Source of the DNA: Gigaspora rosea
Taxonomy: Eukaryota; Glomeromycota; Glomeromycetes; Diversisporales; Gigasporaceae
Assembly (NCBI GenBank): GCA_003550325.1
Contig: QKWP01001199.1
Location: 73,152 to 137,151 of the forward strand
Length of the DNA stretch: 64,000 bases
Direction of reading: 5' to 3'
In this document: piece after piece, positions 35,406 to 46,979 of the stretch
Numbering within the stretch: position 1 is the first letter of the stretch
How the letters are laid out: each line of letters begins with the position of its first letter
Program-made: the position numbers and the translations under genes
The notes under the pieces: model-generated
Told to the model about the DNA's origin: nothing
The model's input: only the letters and a program-made list of their open reading frames with translations
The model's database searches: none

Positions 35406-36463
35406 TTGGATTTAAAAAATAGTTGGATTTTATTTAAAAAATATTTGGATATCAAAATTTGGTTTTTATTTATTTACTTGATTATACAACATATCCTAAT
35501 TTATACCGGCTGGTGCTGCAGAATACAGCCTGGTCCATAAATAAATTAATAATGAATATACCAGGAACGGAGTGATATTGAAAATTTCACGAAGCGTATG
35601 GATCATGTGCTTATGTATGTACGATTTATTAACGATAAAATGTGAACTTAACTTCATAATGTAATTTATAGACAATACTTCGATAATATAATTGTAATCG
35701 AGCTATCCTCTTTTAAACATTTATTTTAAGCATCAAAAAATATTATTCACAGATTACTGATAAAAAAAAACTATCCGTGATGAATCAACTGATTAGTTCA
35801 AGTAAAACCTGTAATTGCTATAGATGAAGATGATTCATGAACCAATTTGACTTAAACTATGCAATGTCATGCTACGTATAATACAAATTACGCCTCCCGG
35901 CATCCCTCGCAGGAGTTTTTTTTAAAAAAAAATTACCAAAACTATTGAAACACTAATTGCGTAGTATGAGATTAACTGTATTAGAATTAGCGTTAGGTTA
36001 AGGCAAAATCTGGAATTACTGGCTCATTATGGAGTTTAAATTGAAATAAAAAAATTTTTTAATTAAAATTTTTTTTTCGACTGTATATTTTCTGTATAAT
36101 TTTTGTTGATTCAACTTAGAAACGATTTCTACAGCATTTCAATAATCGTTATAATAATTTTGGCTATTTAAAAATGGAACAAAAAAATTCCGAAGTTCAC
36201 ATGATCGTACAATGTCAATATAAAAGATTTAGCCAATGTAAAAAGTAAAGAAAAAAATTCCCACCATGTCCACATGCCATTCGGCTTTGCATACCACGTT
36301 TTCTATATTTAATGTAGAAATACCTTGAATTTTTAAAATCAAGTTTGAACTTCTTAATCGGGTAAGTAATTTAATCATACCCCTTACATTTCGTATCTTA
36401 GAAATTTCGATTACATTACAAAAAAAAATCAATGACAACGAAAAGCGCTCGCTTTGCACATCA
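35406..36463. other. 5' flank of the minus-strand kinase; no gene seen
   Basis: AT-rich upstream region. A minus-strand frame (36675-36229) has no recognisable domain and overlaps the plus frame at 36464. No promoter element could be assigned. Confidence 0.4.
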
Positions 36464-36697
36464 GTGACATTGTGGAGTATCCCGGCAAAGAAATATGCCG
36501 GAGTGGTATTTTTATTGAATTTAAGATTGCAGGATACACCGATAGAAAGGGAGCAGTTGACCGAGTTGGTCAGAACGGCAGTGACATCACGCGACAAAGC
36601 AATCGTAATTGCACTGGGAGTCCCTGTGGGATTAGCCGGTGGGGTCATTCCCGCCTGCAGAAGCAAGCCGGCCACGAATGAAGAAATGAAGAAATGA
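36464..36697 (+). CDS. Small hypothetical ORF in a GC-richer island
   Basis: A 77-codon frame with balanced amino-acid use (hydrophobic VVFLLNLRL, then a Gly-rich stretch ALGVPVGLAGGVIPA) lies in 36440-36870, clearly richer in G+C than its surroundings. I do not recognise it. There is no comparable copy elsewhere in the window to test conservation. It could be a fragment of a transferred or transposon gene, or chance; overlapping frames on both strands are also open. Confidence 0.2.
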   Translation: MTLWSIPAKKYAGVVFLLNLRLQDTPIEREQLTELVRTAVTSRDKAIVIALGVPVGLAGGVIPACRSKPATNEEMKK

Positions 36698-36870
36698 TGG
36701 GATCGCGTATCTTCCTGGTTTTTCTTTGGGTGGACGAGAATTCCGCTTTGTTGACTTTTCTGCGCCGGGGAATCTTGGGTTCGCTATATTCGTACTTATA
36801 CTGCACTTACCCGTTTCTTATACCTGATTACTTACGCCCAGCATGTGCCGTTCTCATTGCCCCCCTTACC

Positions 36871-36906
36871 CCATTATTATTATAATTATAATTATAATTA
36901 TAATTA
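36871..36906. repeat. (ATTAT/AATT)n microsatellite
   Basis: Short A/T tandem repeat flanking the foldback element; a similar tract lies at its other side (38733-38763). The element probably inserted into this microsatellite. Confidence 0.85.
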
Positions 36907-37479
36907 GGCGGCTGCTATACATATCCAAATTTGCTATTCATACCCCCTATCAAAATTAAAAATTTTTAAAACTTTGAGCGAAGATATTTTGACAACCATT
37001 TGACTAAATTCAATGAACTTTTTTTTATTTGAATTATATGAATATGTAGAATTAAAATAAAAAAAGTTCATTGAATTTAGTCAGATGGTTGTCAAGATAC
37101 CTTCGCTCAAAGTTAGAGAAAAATCAAAACGGCTATCAAAATAAAAGCTGCGTCAAAGTTTTTTAAAACTTTGAGCGAAGATATCTTGACAACCATCTGA
37201 CCAAAATTCGATGAACTTTTTTTATTTGAATTCTATGAATTTATTGAATTCAAATAAAAAAAAGTTTATCGAATTTGGTCAGATGGCTGTCAAGATATCT
37301 TCGTTCAAAGTTTTAAAAAACTTTGGCGCAGCTTTTATTTTGATAGGCGTTTTGATTTTTCTCTAACTTTGAGTGAAGGTTTCTTGACAACCATCTGACT
37401 AAATTCAATGAACTTTTTTTTATTTTAATTCTATAAATTCATATAATTCAAATAAAAAAAAGTTCATTGAATTTAGTCA

Positions 37480-37875
37480 NNNNNNNNNNNNNNNNNNNNN
37501 NNNNNNNNNNNNNNNNNNNNNNNNNNNNNNNNNNNNNNNNNNNNNNNNNNNNNNNNNNNNNNNNNNNNNNNNNNNNNNNNNNNNNNNNNNNNNNNNNNNN
37601 NNNNNNNNNNNNNNNNNNNNNNNNNNNNNNNNNNNNNNNNNNNNNNNNNNNNNNNNNNNNNNNNNNNNNNNNNNNNNNNNNNNNNNNNNNNNNNNNNNNN
37701 NNNNNNNNNNNNNNNNNNNNNNNNNNNNNNNNNNNNNNNNNNNNNNNNNNNNNNNNNNNNNNNNNNNNNNNNNNNNNNNNNNNNNNNNNNNNNNNNNNNN
37801 NNNNNNNNNNNNNNNNNNNNNNNNNNNNNNNNNNNNNNNNNNNNNNNNNNNNNNNNNNNNNNNNNNNNNNNNNNN
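37480..37875. other. Assembly gap (396 N)
   Basis: Run of N inside the alternating-hairpin part of the foldback element, followed by a poly-A tract. Palindromes are a likely cause. Confidence 1.
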
Positions 37876-38165
37876 AAAAAAAAAAAAAAAAAAAAATTGA
37901 AAGCTTGAAAAAATGGTATGGTGGTAATGCAAAACGAAAATTTGCGAACCTAATTTTTTGTGATATGCGAGGTTAATTTTTAGAGTCTTAGACAACAATA
38001 ATAAATTTAAAAATTTAAATCAGGATTTTTGTTATTTAATATTTATTTTATATCTTTTGCGAACATTTTTTTAAAATTAGGTTTATATTTTCACAAAGCA
38101 TCTCTTTAAGATTAGGTGATTGTTAAAAGGTTTATATTTTAAATATTCATGTGAAGGGTAGTTTC

Positions 38166-38571
38166 AAGAACACTGAACTCAGTGATTATTCCGAATTGTG
38201 TCACCCTCGAATTAATCACGTGTTAATTTTGATTGGCCAGATAAACATAAACAAAATCAGGTGACGTTTATCAATCACATAACACATGATATATGTGATA
38301 TGTGTAACCATTATGCATATTTCCTTAAGGTTTGGGTTAGTAACGGAAGGTTAGGGTTAGTGGGTGGATAGGTTAGGGTTAGTAACGAATAGGTTATGGT
38401 TAGTGGCAGATAGGTTAGTGTTATTTGGCCGTTTACTCACAAAAAGTTTTATTGGTTCGATTTCGTATTAAATGCATCTGATTTTGTTTATCTTTTTCTG
38501 GCCAATCAAAATTAGATGTGATTATTTCGAGGGTAACATAATTCGCAATAATCACTGAGTTCAGTGTTCTT
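38166..38571. mobile_element. Nested MITE, about 406 bp, with TTAGGG-like internal repeats
   Basis: AAGAACACTGAACTCAGTGA at the left faces TCACTGAGTTCAGTGTTCTT at the right, with arms continuing through CCCTCGAATTAATCAC / GTGATTATTTCGAGGG and TTGATTGGCCAGA. The centre (38335-38420) has about five degenerate GGTTAGGGTTAGT units. It sits inside the foldback element. Confidence 0.8.
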
Positions 38572-38765
38572 TAAGTGTTCCAATTCTACATATTTATATA
38601 ATTCAAATAAAAAAAAGTTTATTGAATTTAGTCAAATGGTTGTCAAAAAATCTTCGCTCAAAGTTTTAAAAATTTTTAATTTTGATAGGGGTATGAATAG
38701 CAAATTTAGGGGGTATGTATAGTAGCCGCCTATAATTATTATTATTATAATTATTATTATAATAC

Positions 38766-38932
38766 GACAGGGTGAAACCTGCACAGCTGGCTAGTAAAAA
38801 CCCGCTATGCAGATTATATAAGGGTGAAATTCGTGTTACTGTAATATATAAAACACACTATACTAACGTGGATTTCACCCAAACCCTATGATCAAAGTGG
38901 GTTTTACCAGCTAGCTGCGCGAGTTTCACCAT
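38766..38932. mobile_element. MITE-like element, about 167 bp
   Basis: Imperfect inverted repeats: GGTGAAACCTGCACAGCTGG near 38770 against CCAGCTAGCTGCGCGAGTTT at about 38910, with an inner pair around GGGTGAAATTC / GGATTTCACCC. No coding sequence. Confidence 0.7.
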
Positions 38933-39203
38933 AACATATTATTTTATTATTATTATTATTTTTTTTTTGATCCCCTTGCCCAATTTCTGTTTCTTTGTGA
39001 TCGCCATGTTCGATTTACAATAATTTACAATGCTTGCTCTGATGACCTTCTCGTGACAGCGCAGTGTGGCAGGACTATTGTGTGGCTCTTTTTTTTTCGA
39101 TCACGTAATATACTATTATTCTGCATAAAAAAAATCATTTAGCCAATCGAGAAGAGTATATTCTTGTCATAAGAGATTGAAGAAGAGTTAACCTAGTCAG
39201 AAA

Positions 39204-40330
39204 TGGAATTGAAACCTTTTTTGGCGATTCCGAAAGTTTCAGGCCTCAGATCATAATTTCTGAAACCTTATCCGAAACTCGAAACCTCAACCGAAACCTG
39301 AAACCTTGACCCGAAACCGAAACCTCATCTGAAACCCAAAACTGCCAAATCATTAATAATTTATTTGTTTATTTTCTCCAAAGTTGGCGTCGAAACCCTT
39401 TAGTGTCGAATCTCAAAGTTTTAGACCTTGGAATATAACTACCAAAACCTTAACCGAAACTTGAAACCTCACCCAACACCCAAAACCTCATTCAAAACCC
39501 AAAACCTCACCTGAACACCAAAAACCACCCAAATTCCATATATATTTATTGCATTAATGTATTATATATCTTTTTTAAATGCACTGATATATGCAATGTA
39601 TCTCTTCAATATACATTAATCACATTGATGTATGTTATATATCTCCTTAAAGAATGCAATAAAATTGCGCTATTTGAGTTAGAATGCATGCATGCAGTCC
39701 TTTTTGTTGTTATTATTCACAAGTATAATGTGAAAGGTGTAATTCCAGAGTTTATATTCTGACAAACAAGATTGCTTTTGCAAGCATCAGTATTTCTACT
39801 TACTATATAAAAACTGGTTACAATATCAAGTAATAATAAATAATTAGTAAGCCCATATCTACTAATGATAGAGTTAATAAGTTACTGCAGGATTAAATAA
39901 ATTGTTGCTATCAAAAGTCATCAATACTTATCGATTCATTATTGGCAATTTTTTCTATCGCCCTAGAATTTTGAAATCAGTTGTAATAATAGTATGATAT
40001 TAAAAATTAAGTTGACCAGCTTTAAAAAAACCTGAACAAACCGAAGCAGTGAAAAAAACATAATTAAAAAAATGATCTATATAATGTTATAAATTGTTCA
40101 AAAATAATTTTACATTTTGGGTTCATTAAAAATAAATCAACTTTATAACAAATTCTAAAGGCTTCAATATAATATTTTTGAGTTTCAGATTATAGGTTTG
40201 GATTTTGGATTATAGTTTTGGGGTTTCGGGTTTCGGAGTTTCGATTTTTTTTTAAAAAAATCTGAAACTAGTTTCGGATTAGAACCCTTCCGAAACTAGT
40301 TTTGGGTAAGTTTCGTTTTGACGCCATGTT
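39204..40330. mobile_element. Dispersed CCGAAAC-rich repeat element, copy 1
   Basis: Starts near CCTTTTTTGGCGATTCCGAA and ends GTTTCGTTTTGACGCCAT. Both ends are rich in CCGAAAC/GTTTCGG words in opposite orientation, with an AT-rich middle. It aligns along its whole length with 59742-60893. Non-coding. The class is unknown to me. Confidence 0.75.
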
Positions 40331-40522
40331 TGAACCCAGTGATCATCACAATATCACATTACAAACATTCAGGCTAAGTTAGGGTTGGGTTAGGCCAGTT
40401 TGTTTTATTTCTGGCAAACAAATGATGTCATTATATGTTTATCATGTGATTGTCGATCACTGGTTAACTGTTCATCTGGCCTTTCGATGGTTATAAATTT
40501 GATATTGTACTAGTGATAAAAA

Positions 40523-40830
40523 TCTGTAACAGTTTGCGACCTGGATTTGCCCTCGGTACTCCGAATTGTTATATTGAATTAGTTAACAATGCATGCGTTT
40601 AAACAGCCTAGTGCTTATGATATTTGAAAAATTCTTGGGATATTTTTTTAAATTCCAAAAAGATCAAATAATAATTTTTTAAGGCAGATAGCGTGAAACC
40701 AATTCTAGAGCCACAAAAGCATCCGGATTATATATACACAAGCAAGCTCATGTATTATCAAAAGGTAGTAAATCAATGGATGTAGAAATTCCATTTACCA
40801 GTATATAGAAGTTACTCAATATATTGTATT
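40523..40830 (+). pseudogene. Kinase C-terminal tail remnant
   Basis: Clear nucleotide similarity to 59041-59350, the 3' end of the Sel1-kinase at 57289. Recognisable words include FALGTPNCYIELV, RPSAYDI, LEPQKHPDY and SKGSKSMDVEIPF. It has stops (TGA for Trp in the AYDIW helix), frameshifts and an internal deletion near 40740. Only the last fifth of the kinase exon survives, with no upstream domain nearby. Confidence 0.8.
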
Positions 40831-40999
40831 TTAAAGCAGAATCAATTCACTGTATTATCTAGGGGTTAGTAAAATTACAGGGGCCATCTCAAATGTTACA
40901 AAAGTTTAATTGTAATACAAAAATTGTCATTTTATATGAAAATTATCATACTGAATACCATAATTCTAATAGCATTCAAACTACGATTGGAAATAACCT

Positions 41000-42480
41000 G
41001 ATACTAATATACTTTATTTTTTATATTTTTTTTTATTAAATAAATTAAGTTTATAAATTTTTAAGTGTTTGACAGACATGTAAATGCTAACAATATTTTT
41101 ATTAATAAATATTTTTTTCTATACAAGAAACATCTAATCATTTTGTTGATTTACTTTAATTTTTTCATATATTAAGACAATTCCTGTCTTGAATCAGTAC
41201 AAGATTGAACATTTGGCATGCCCAATTATGATTATATTATTCAATCAAATTATAGAATCTTAAATGGTTAAAAGTGACAAAATATCTTTTTAACTAATAT
41301 AAAATTCATATGTATCATGTTCGACTAGCCAAAGTCTTGATTATTAATTTTTTTAAAAATAATGCGTTTATTGAGATCTCTTTTTTTTTTGAAACTCGAA
41401 ATAGACAAAGGTAAGTAATTAATAATAAAGAAATTTTATAGCTGTTCTTTTATTGTAAAAAAACTGAATCATATATTTACACTCAATTATTGTAAGAAAT
41501 TATATATATAACTTGAAGCCTAATAATTTTAATTAACCATATAGAATGCACCCACATTGTCTTGTACATAGTAAATTACCTTTGAGCCTGCCACTCATCT
41601 TTTTCTTGTAAAGTTTAATGCCAGTTTTCACTTAAACATCTGAATTGAAGATTTTAATAATTTCCGGAGCTAATGTGCTTTTAAAACACACTATTCATAA
41701 ATGGTGGCATCATGCAACTGGAAATTTGCTTGTGAAAAATGGAAAACTTTGCAGAGTTACTGATTTACACAGATCGTGGGATGGTTGTTGATTGGGATGG
41801 AAATATTTTAAGGTTTGTTATACATATGCATTTAAAATCTTTTATTATGCAATTGATTTGTATATTTATTATCTTATATGACAGCAAACTCAAATTTGGA
41901 TCATCTTACTTGTTCCCGGGTACAAATTAGTATCTGAATGAATTGTAGTTAATAATATTGGCTCCAATATTCAACGTATGGCCGCACAAATAAATAAAAT
42001 TGGTTCTCATAACCTGGCTAGCTATTTTGGTTGCTAATTTACTGTATTATGCAACCAATTGAATCGATTATGATTTTTCAACTAATCGATTGAAAAATTT
42101 TCATCAATTTGTATCAATATAATCAACCATTTTTTCATGATGCGAATGTGAGTCTTGAATTTCACAGAAGAGTGGCACTACCAATAAACTATTTAAATTT
42201 TTAGTAAACTGAACTATAGCCATTATGCTTAACAATAAGTTTATTTAGATATTTTAATTTACATTATAAGCTTATACGGAAACTAAAGAAAAAGTACTGC
42301 TTTTTTAAGAGAAAACCAAACATTGGCATTTTGAATTTGGTTTCCAGAACTGGTTTTTTTTATTTATTACTGTATGTTTATTTTTTTATTTATTTATTAT
42401 TATTTTTTATTTATTATATTTCTTTTTTTCGTTGCATTTTTTTCTCTGTTTTTTCTTTGTAGATCACCATTTTATATACC
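41000..42480. other. AT-rich interior, no gene recognised
   Basis: A short frame at 41739-41930 is preceded by a reading with HKWWHHATGNLL and could have an intron at about 41812-41885, but I recognise no domain. The remainder is non-coding AT-rich sequence and T-runs (42355-42440). Confidence 0.4.
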
Positions 42481-42599
42481 TGGGTCTAGATCTGGATCTG
42501 TTACACACTCTTAATGATCATAAGTACAGAAATAAATAAGTAGTTTGTTTTTTTGTCCTTTTTTTTTTGTTATTTTCTAATTCCTCGTTACAACTGATG

Positions 42600-43096
42600 C
42601 TAAGCTAAAACAATTTTGATCTTTTTGTAGTTTTCACTAGTTGTAGTTCTTGGTGATTTGACTAAACGGTGTTTTTGCTGATTCAACAGCCAGGCTAGGC
42701 ACTGATCTTGGAACTGTTGTAGTCGTTAATTTTTTCGTGGACTTCGTCATAGTAGTTGGTGTCAAGATCTTTGTCGATTCAAGTGTTTTTGAGGGTAAGG
42801 GCCATTTCTGGTATTCGTTGTTTTGAGATTCTAGATTATAGTTCTATACAATTTTTCATTCGTTCTTTAGGTTTCGTCGTTGGGGCATTCTTGTGAATGT
42901 AGATTTTGCTGATCGTAAAGTTCTCTGCTGGAGTCTTTGTTAGTATAGTCTGGTTGTTATTTTCACTTCAGGGCCTGGTGCTTGGAGTAATCTTGATAAG
43001 CCTTCGTCTGGTTCTTCGTTGGTATAGGGTGATCGTTCTTTCATTGACTTCACGTTTTTGAAGTTTTTTTTTCGTTAAGCACTTCTGGGTTCAATG
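42600..43096 (+). repeat. Degenerate TTCGTCGTTGG-type sequence
   Basis: Weak repetition of TTCGTCGTTGGGGC, CTGGAGTC and TTGATTCAA words, recalling 17265-17700. No stable reading frame. It continues at 43369-43402 and 45086-45249 once the hAT-like insertions are removed. Confidence 0.4.
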
Positions 43097-43104
43097 GTTT
43101 TGAT

Positions 43105-43360
43105 CAGTGTTTAAAATAGAAATTTTAATTTACCGGTACATGCACCTGTTATATAAAAAAATACCGGTTCAAAAAAAAAAAAGCCTGCATTAGTAGAAAA
43201 TGATCATCAGATCATTGGGGGCACATAGATGCACGCACCGGTTACTTCAAAAAATTCCGGATCATGCACCGTTTGTTGCACCGGCCCAATTTTAAAATAC
43301 CGATATATGCAATATAAAAAACGGTAGATCCGGATTTTTATCATGCTATTTTATACACTG
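43105..43360. mobile_element. hAT-like MITE, 256 bp
   Basis: CAGTGTTTAAAATAG (43105) and CTATTTTATACACTG (ending 43360) form TIRs with one mismatch. GTTTTGAT is present on both sides (43097-43104, 43361-43368), an 8-bp target duplication. Non-coding, with repeated ACCGG words inside. Confidence 0.85.
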
Positions 43361-43410
43361 GTTTTGATATGTTTCTTGTATAGTTTTTTCTATGGGTCTT
43401 GGCTTGCTCA

Positions 43411-45077
43411 TAGGGTTCCTACAAACCCGGATCAAATCAAACTTTAGGTCATATTTGGGTTTGATTTGATTTGAAATCAAACCCAAACCCAAACTATGAT
43501 TAAAAAAAATATTTGAGTTTGATTTGAAGCAAACTTTTTAGTTAAATTTGAGTTTGGTTTGAATTTTAGTTTGAAGTTTGCAAACTAGTTTGAGTTTGAA
43601 TAATATAAATATATTTTTATATTTTAATTGATAATCCGCCAGTCAACTAGAGAGTGATCTTATGAAAATCACTATAGGCGAAATGTGGCGTGCTTCCATC
43701 TAAAACTTTTTTCTTACTAAGTAAACGATACATGCCAACTAATTGAAAATTGTAGAGCTTGTCGAGACGCATCTAACGGTGGTTAGATCATCCAAATCGG
43801 CCCAGTGGATGGCGAGATGTCGTCGAAAAACGATTGGCCGACTATATAAAATCTTTATATAAACAAATATTGTTTACATAGAGATTTTATATAGTCGGTC
43901 AATGTTTTTCGACGATATCTCGCCATCGACTAAGCCGATTTGGATGATCTAACCACCGTTAGGTGCATCTCGACGAGCTCTACGACTTTCAATTAGTGGA
44001 CAAGTATCGTTAACTTAGTAAGAAAAAAGTTTTAGATGGAAGAACGGCACATTTCGCCTATAGTGATCTGCATCTTTGAGTTTTATATAGTTCACCAATC
44101 ATTTTTTGACGATATCTCGCCATCCACTGGGCCAATTTGGATGATATAACCACCGTTAGATGCGTCTCGACGAGCTCTACAACTTTCAATTAGTGGACAT
44201 GTATCATTAACTTAGTAAGAAAAAAATTTAGATGGAAGAATGTCACATTTCGCCTATAGCAATTTTCATATCTGATATTTGGAGTGTCTTCAATTAAAAG
44301 GGCCCATTTTTACATATATTTTATTTTGAGATATTTGAGTTTAATTATTTGTTTTGATTTTCGGACTGATCCGGGATCAATCAAATTTCACGATATTGAT
44401 TGGTTAAAGACGGCAGGTGACTATCGGGTAAACTCGTGACGTGTTGGCTCTACGCAGCCTCATGTAATTTTTCTTTTTACATTATCTTGATTTTTTATTA
44501 TGTAATTCGACTTTCATTTATAATTAAAAAAAGTCAATCATGTCAAAATTTATATGAATTTAACGAAAACTCATTTTTCAAAAAAATGTAAAAATGGGCC
44601 CTTTTAATTGAAGACACCCCATTTAATCTGATCAAAAAGTTTTATATAGTCGGGCAATCATTTTTTGACGATATCTCGCCATCCACCAGGTCGATTTAGA
44701 TGATCTAACCACTGTTAGATGCGTCTCGACGAGCTCTACAACTTTCAATTAGTGGACATGTATCGTTAACTTAGTAAGAAAAAATGTTTTAAATGGAAGC
44801 ACGCCACATTTCGCCTATGATCACTCTCCAGTTGACAGGCTGATTATTATTTAAAATATAAAAATATATATATGTCATACAAACTCAAACTAGTTTGCAA
44901 ACTTCAAATCAAACTCAAATCAAACTTAGTATAGTATTTGGGTTTGGTTTGAATTTGATTATTTTTTATTTGAATTTGGGTTTGATTTCAAACTTTATAA
45001 AATTTATAGTTTGAGTTTGGTTTGATTTGGGGTTTGATCAAACTCAAATCAAATCCGGATCAAACTTCGGAACCCTA
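43411..45077. mobile_element. hAT-like non-autonomous element, 1667 bp, with internal palindromes
   Basis: TAGGGTTCC (43411) and GGAACCCTA (ending 45077) lie between perfect 8-bp duplications CTTGCTCA (43403-43410, 45078-45085). Inside, a roughly 215-bp module (TTCGCCTATAGTGAT ... GACGATATCTCGCCATC) occurs four times in both orientations: 43640-43860, 43870-44075, 44090-44270 and 44640-44830. The TIR neighbourhoods are runs of TTTGGGTTTG / CAAACCCAAA words. No transposase. Confidence 0.9.
44281..44620. mobile_element. MITE nested in the hAT-like element, about 340 bp
   Basis: GGAGTGTCTTCAATTAAAAG at the left faces CTTTTAATTGAAGACACCCC at the right, with arms extending through GGGCCCATTTTTACA. 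It interrupts the palindromic modules of the host element, so it inserted later. Confidence 0.8.
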
Positions 45078-45257
45078 CTTGCTCAGTCAGATCTGATTTC
45101 GTCCTTGGTAAGTTTCTTCAATAATGATCTTGTATATGAGTTTTATTCCTGCTGACTTGGGATATATATTAATTTCTTCTTGTCTTGCTTTTCTGGGACT
45201 TGTCGTGGAGCATCCGTCATTTGTCAGGCATTGGGCTGCATTAGTCATGGTATTTGC

Positions 45258-45543
45258 TAGGGTTCCTCAAATTCAAATCAAATCAAATATTGGATCAATT
45301 TGAATTTGATCAAATCAAATTGACCCTGATTTGAATTTGATTTGATTCAAATATTTGAATTTGAATTTGATTTGAATTTGAATTTTTAATAGTAATTTTC
45401 AAATCAGATCAAATATTTGTCAAATCAAATCAAATTTGGCCATATTTGAATTTGATCAAATCAAATATAGTCAAATTTGAATTTGAATTTGATCAAATAT
45501 TTGATTCAAATATTTGAAGACCAAATCAAATTGCGGAACCCTA
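45258..45543. mobile_element. hAT-like MITE, 286 bp, same family as 43411-45077
   Basis: Termini TAGGGTTCC and GGAACCCTA are identical to the neighbouring element. Flanking octamers GTATTTGC (45250-45257) and GTACTTGC (45544-45551) differ at one base. The body is almost entirely CAAATCAAAT / ATTTGAATTT words. Confidence 0.85.
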
Positions 45544-45932
45544 GTACTTGCAAAGGTAAATTTAATTTTTTTAAAAAAATAAAAAATGCGCAGTATTATC
45601 TTCTTTTTAGATTCGGGTTAGACAAGACACCCAACCAAATTCCTGCTGTTGCCAAAAACAATTGCTGATGTGTTCTATATGGGGAATGCAAAAGTTATTA
45701 AAAATATATAAGAATATTTGAATATGTTTTTTTAATGTATGACAATTTAGTTAGCATTTAATATTTAGGCAAGCATATATTTAAAATACATATGAATATT
45801 GAATATATTTTTTTAATATACGTAAATTTAGCTAGCATTTATTAATAATAATTAGGCAAGCATATAGTAATATATTTTATATTTTAATAACATAATTAAT
45901 TATTTTATTATAATAATAAAGTAAAAAATTAA

Positions 45933-46962
45933 GGGTGTGGTGACTTAGGGAAGTTGGTAAGTTGTCACCCACAAGTGGCAGGTCTAGGGTTCAAATCCCA
46001 CTGGCGACGCTTTGAAAAAATAGACCTGTGTTATGGTAACCATTTCCTGTCAATCGGTTGGGTATATTACCTGTAGTCCTTGGTTACCATCTTGAATGGG
46101 AGCTTTCAGGCGAAGTTGTGTCCGGTGATACAGACAAATCCAAGGAACTGGGGAAATGGAAACCCATTTGGAAAGTCCCGAGTAAGGAGGTAGCAACGAT
46201 CTTTGACGGTGCTACCAGAACTGGAATATCGGAAACCGGAGCTGGAGAACTGGACGACATGACCTTCGGAGGAGAGGGTCCACCAACCTGGCCGCCAGAG
46301 TCGTACCGGAGGAAAAGGACCTATGTTTTGGAATTAGGTACCAGGGGAAGAAAAACCATAGTAGCATCAAATGCTGGGTAGATCAACCCTTCCGGGCCAA
46401 CTGGTTTGGAAGTTTGGGGCACCCGGTGATGGGCCGGTAGGAAAGTAATGGTGGGTACCGGGGTCGGTGTGAACCTTACAAGGGCAGAAGTAGGTAATGG
46501 TAGCGGTTAGGTACCCCTGACTGCAAGTTGCTTGCCTTAGTGAGTGCTTAAGTTACCGAAGTATAGGTAATACCTGTGTGGGACAGGTACTGCTCTACCA
46601 AGTTTACTCGCGAGGATAAATTAGTCCTAAGGGGATGTAGGTAGCATCCGGGACTGTCTTCGACTGACTAATGTATCGGAGGGCTATACCGGTAATCACA
46701 AGTAGAATTGACATGCGAAGTATTGGACCAGAGGGTTTAAATAGGCAATCCCCTAGTTGGGTTGTAGGTATGGCAACTAGTATAGAACCTTCGGGCGGAC
46801 TACTTAAATTAGACAACCAAAAGTTGTACGTGTGGCTAGTTGTACTCTCATTCAATGTAACTCAATTGTGGGTGCACCCAAAGAGGTGCCCTTGATCCAC
46901 AGGCTTGATTAAATAAACTCTCACCCAAAGCGGGAACTTTAACACAAAAAAAAAAAATAAAT
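45933..46962 (+). mobile_element. tRNA-headed, polyadenylated retroelement (SINE-like), about 1.03 kb
   Basis: The first 75 bases look tRNA-derived: an A-box-like TTAGGGAAGTTGGTAAG (about 45944) and a T-arm/B-box GGGTTCAAATCCC (about 45987). The 3' end is a 13-A tail (46946-46958). The perfect 17-bp direct repeat ATAAAGTAAAAAATTAA flanks it (45916-45932, 46963-46979), the hallmark of target-primed reverse transcription. The body is clearly richer in G+C than its surroundings. It holds a 107-codon frame (46058-46381) without recognisable domain, and many short complementary words that could fold. It is long for a SINE; a chimeric or 5'-truncated LINE derivative is possible. Confidence 0.8.
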
Positions 46963-46979
46963 ATAAAGTAAAAAATTAA

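Larger units (their letters stand above)
36907..38730. mobile_element. Foldback-type TIR element, 1.8 kb, with gap and nested MITE
   Basis: Left end GGCGGCTGCTATACATATCC (36907) and right end (...ATGTATAGTAGCCGCC, 38730) are inverted repeats flanked by TA, with arms continuing through TGCTATTCATACCCC and AACTTTGAGCGAAGAT. Between 36960 and 37480 the module AACTTTGAGCGAAGATATCTT...GACAACCATCTGAC recurs in alternating orientation, a chain of hairpins. No coding capacity. Confidence 0.8.

Noticed and set aside
36229..36675. 148-codon minus-strand frame
   Set aside because: No domain, and it overlaps another open frame on the plus strand in the same GC-richer island; neither can be preferred strongly.
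37467..37998. Open frames of about 170 codons across the second gap
   Set aside because: Most of their length is N; no sequence evidence.
38335..38420. Telomere repeats (TTAGGG-like)
   Set aside because: Only a few degenerate units inside a MITE, and similarly 56003-56240 inside 109-bp units; not a telomere or clear internal telomeric tract.
45935..46012. Functional tRNA gene
   Set aside because: Box-like motifs are present, but no convincing acceptor stem or anticodon arm; it is the head of a retroelement with poly-A tail and target duplication.
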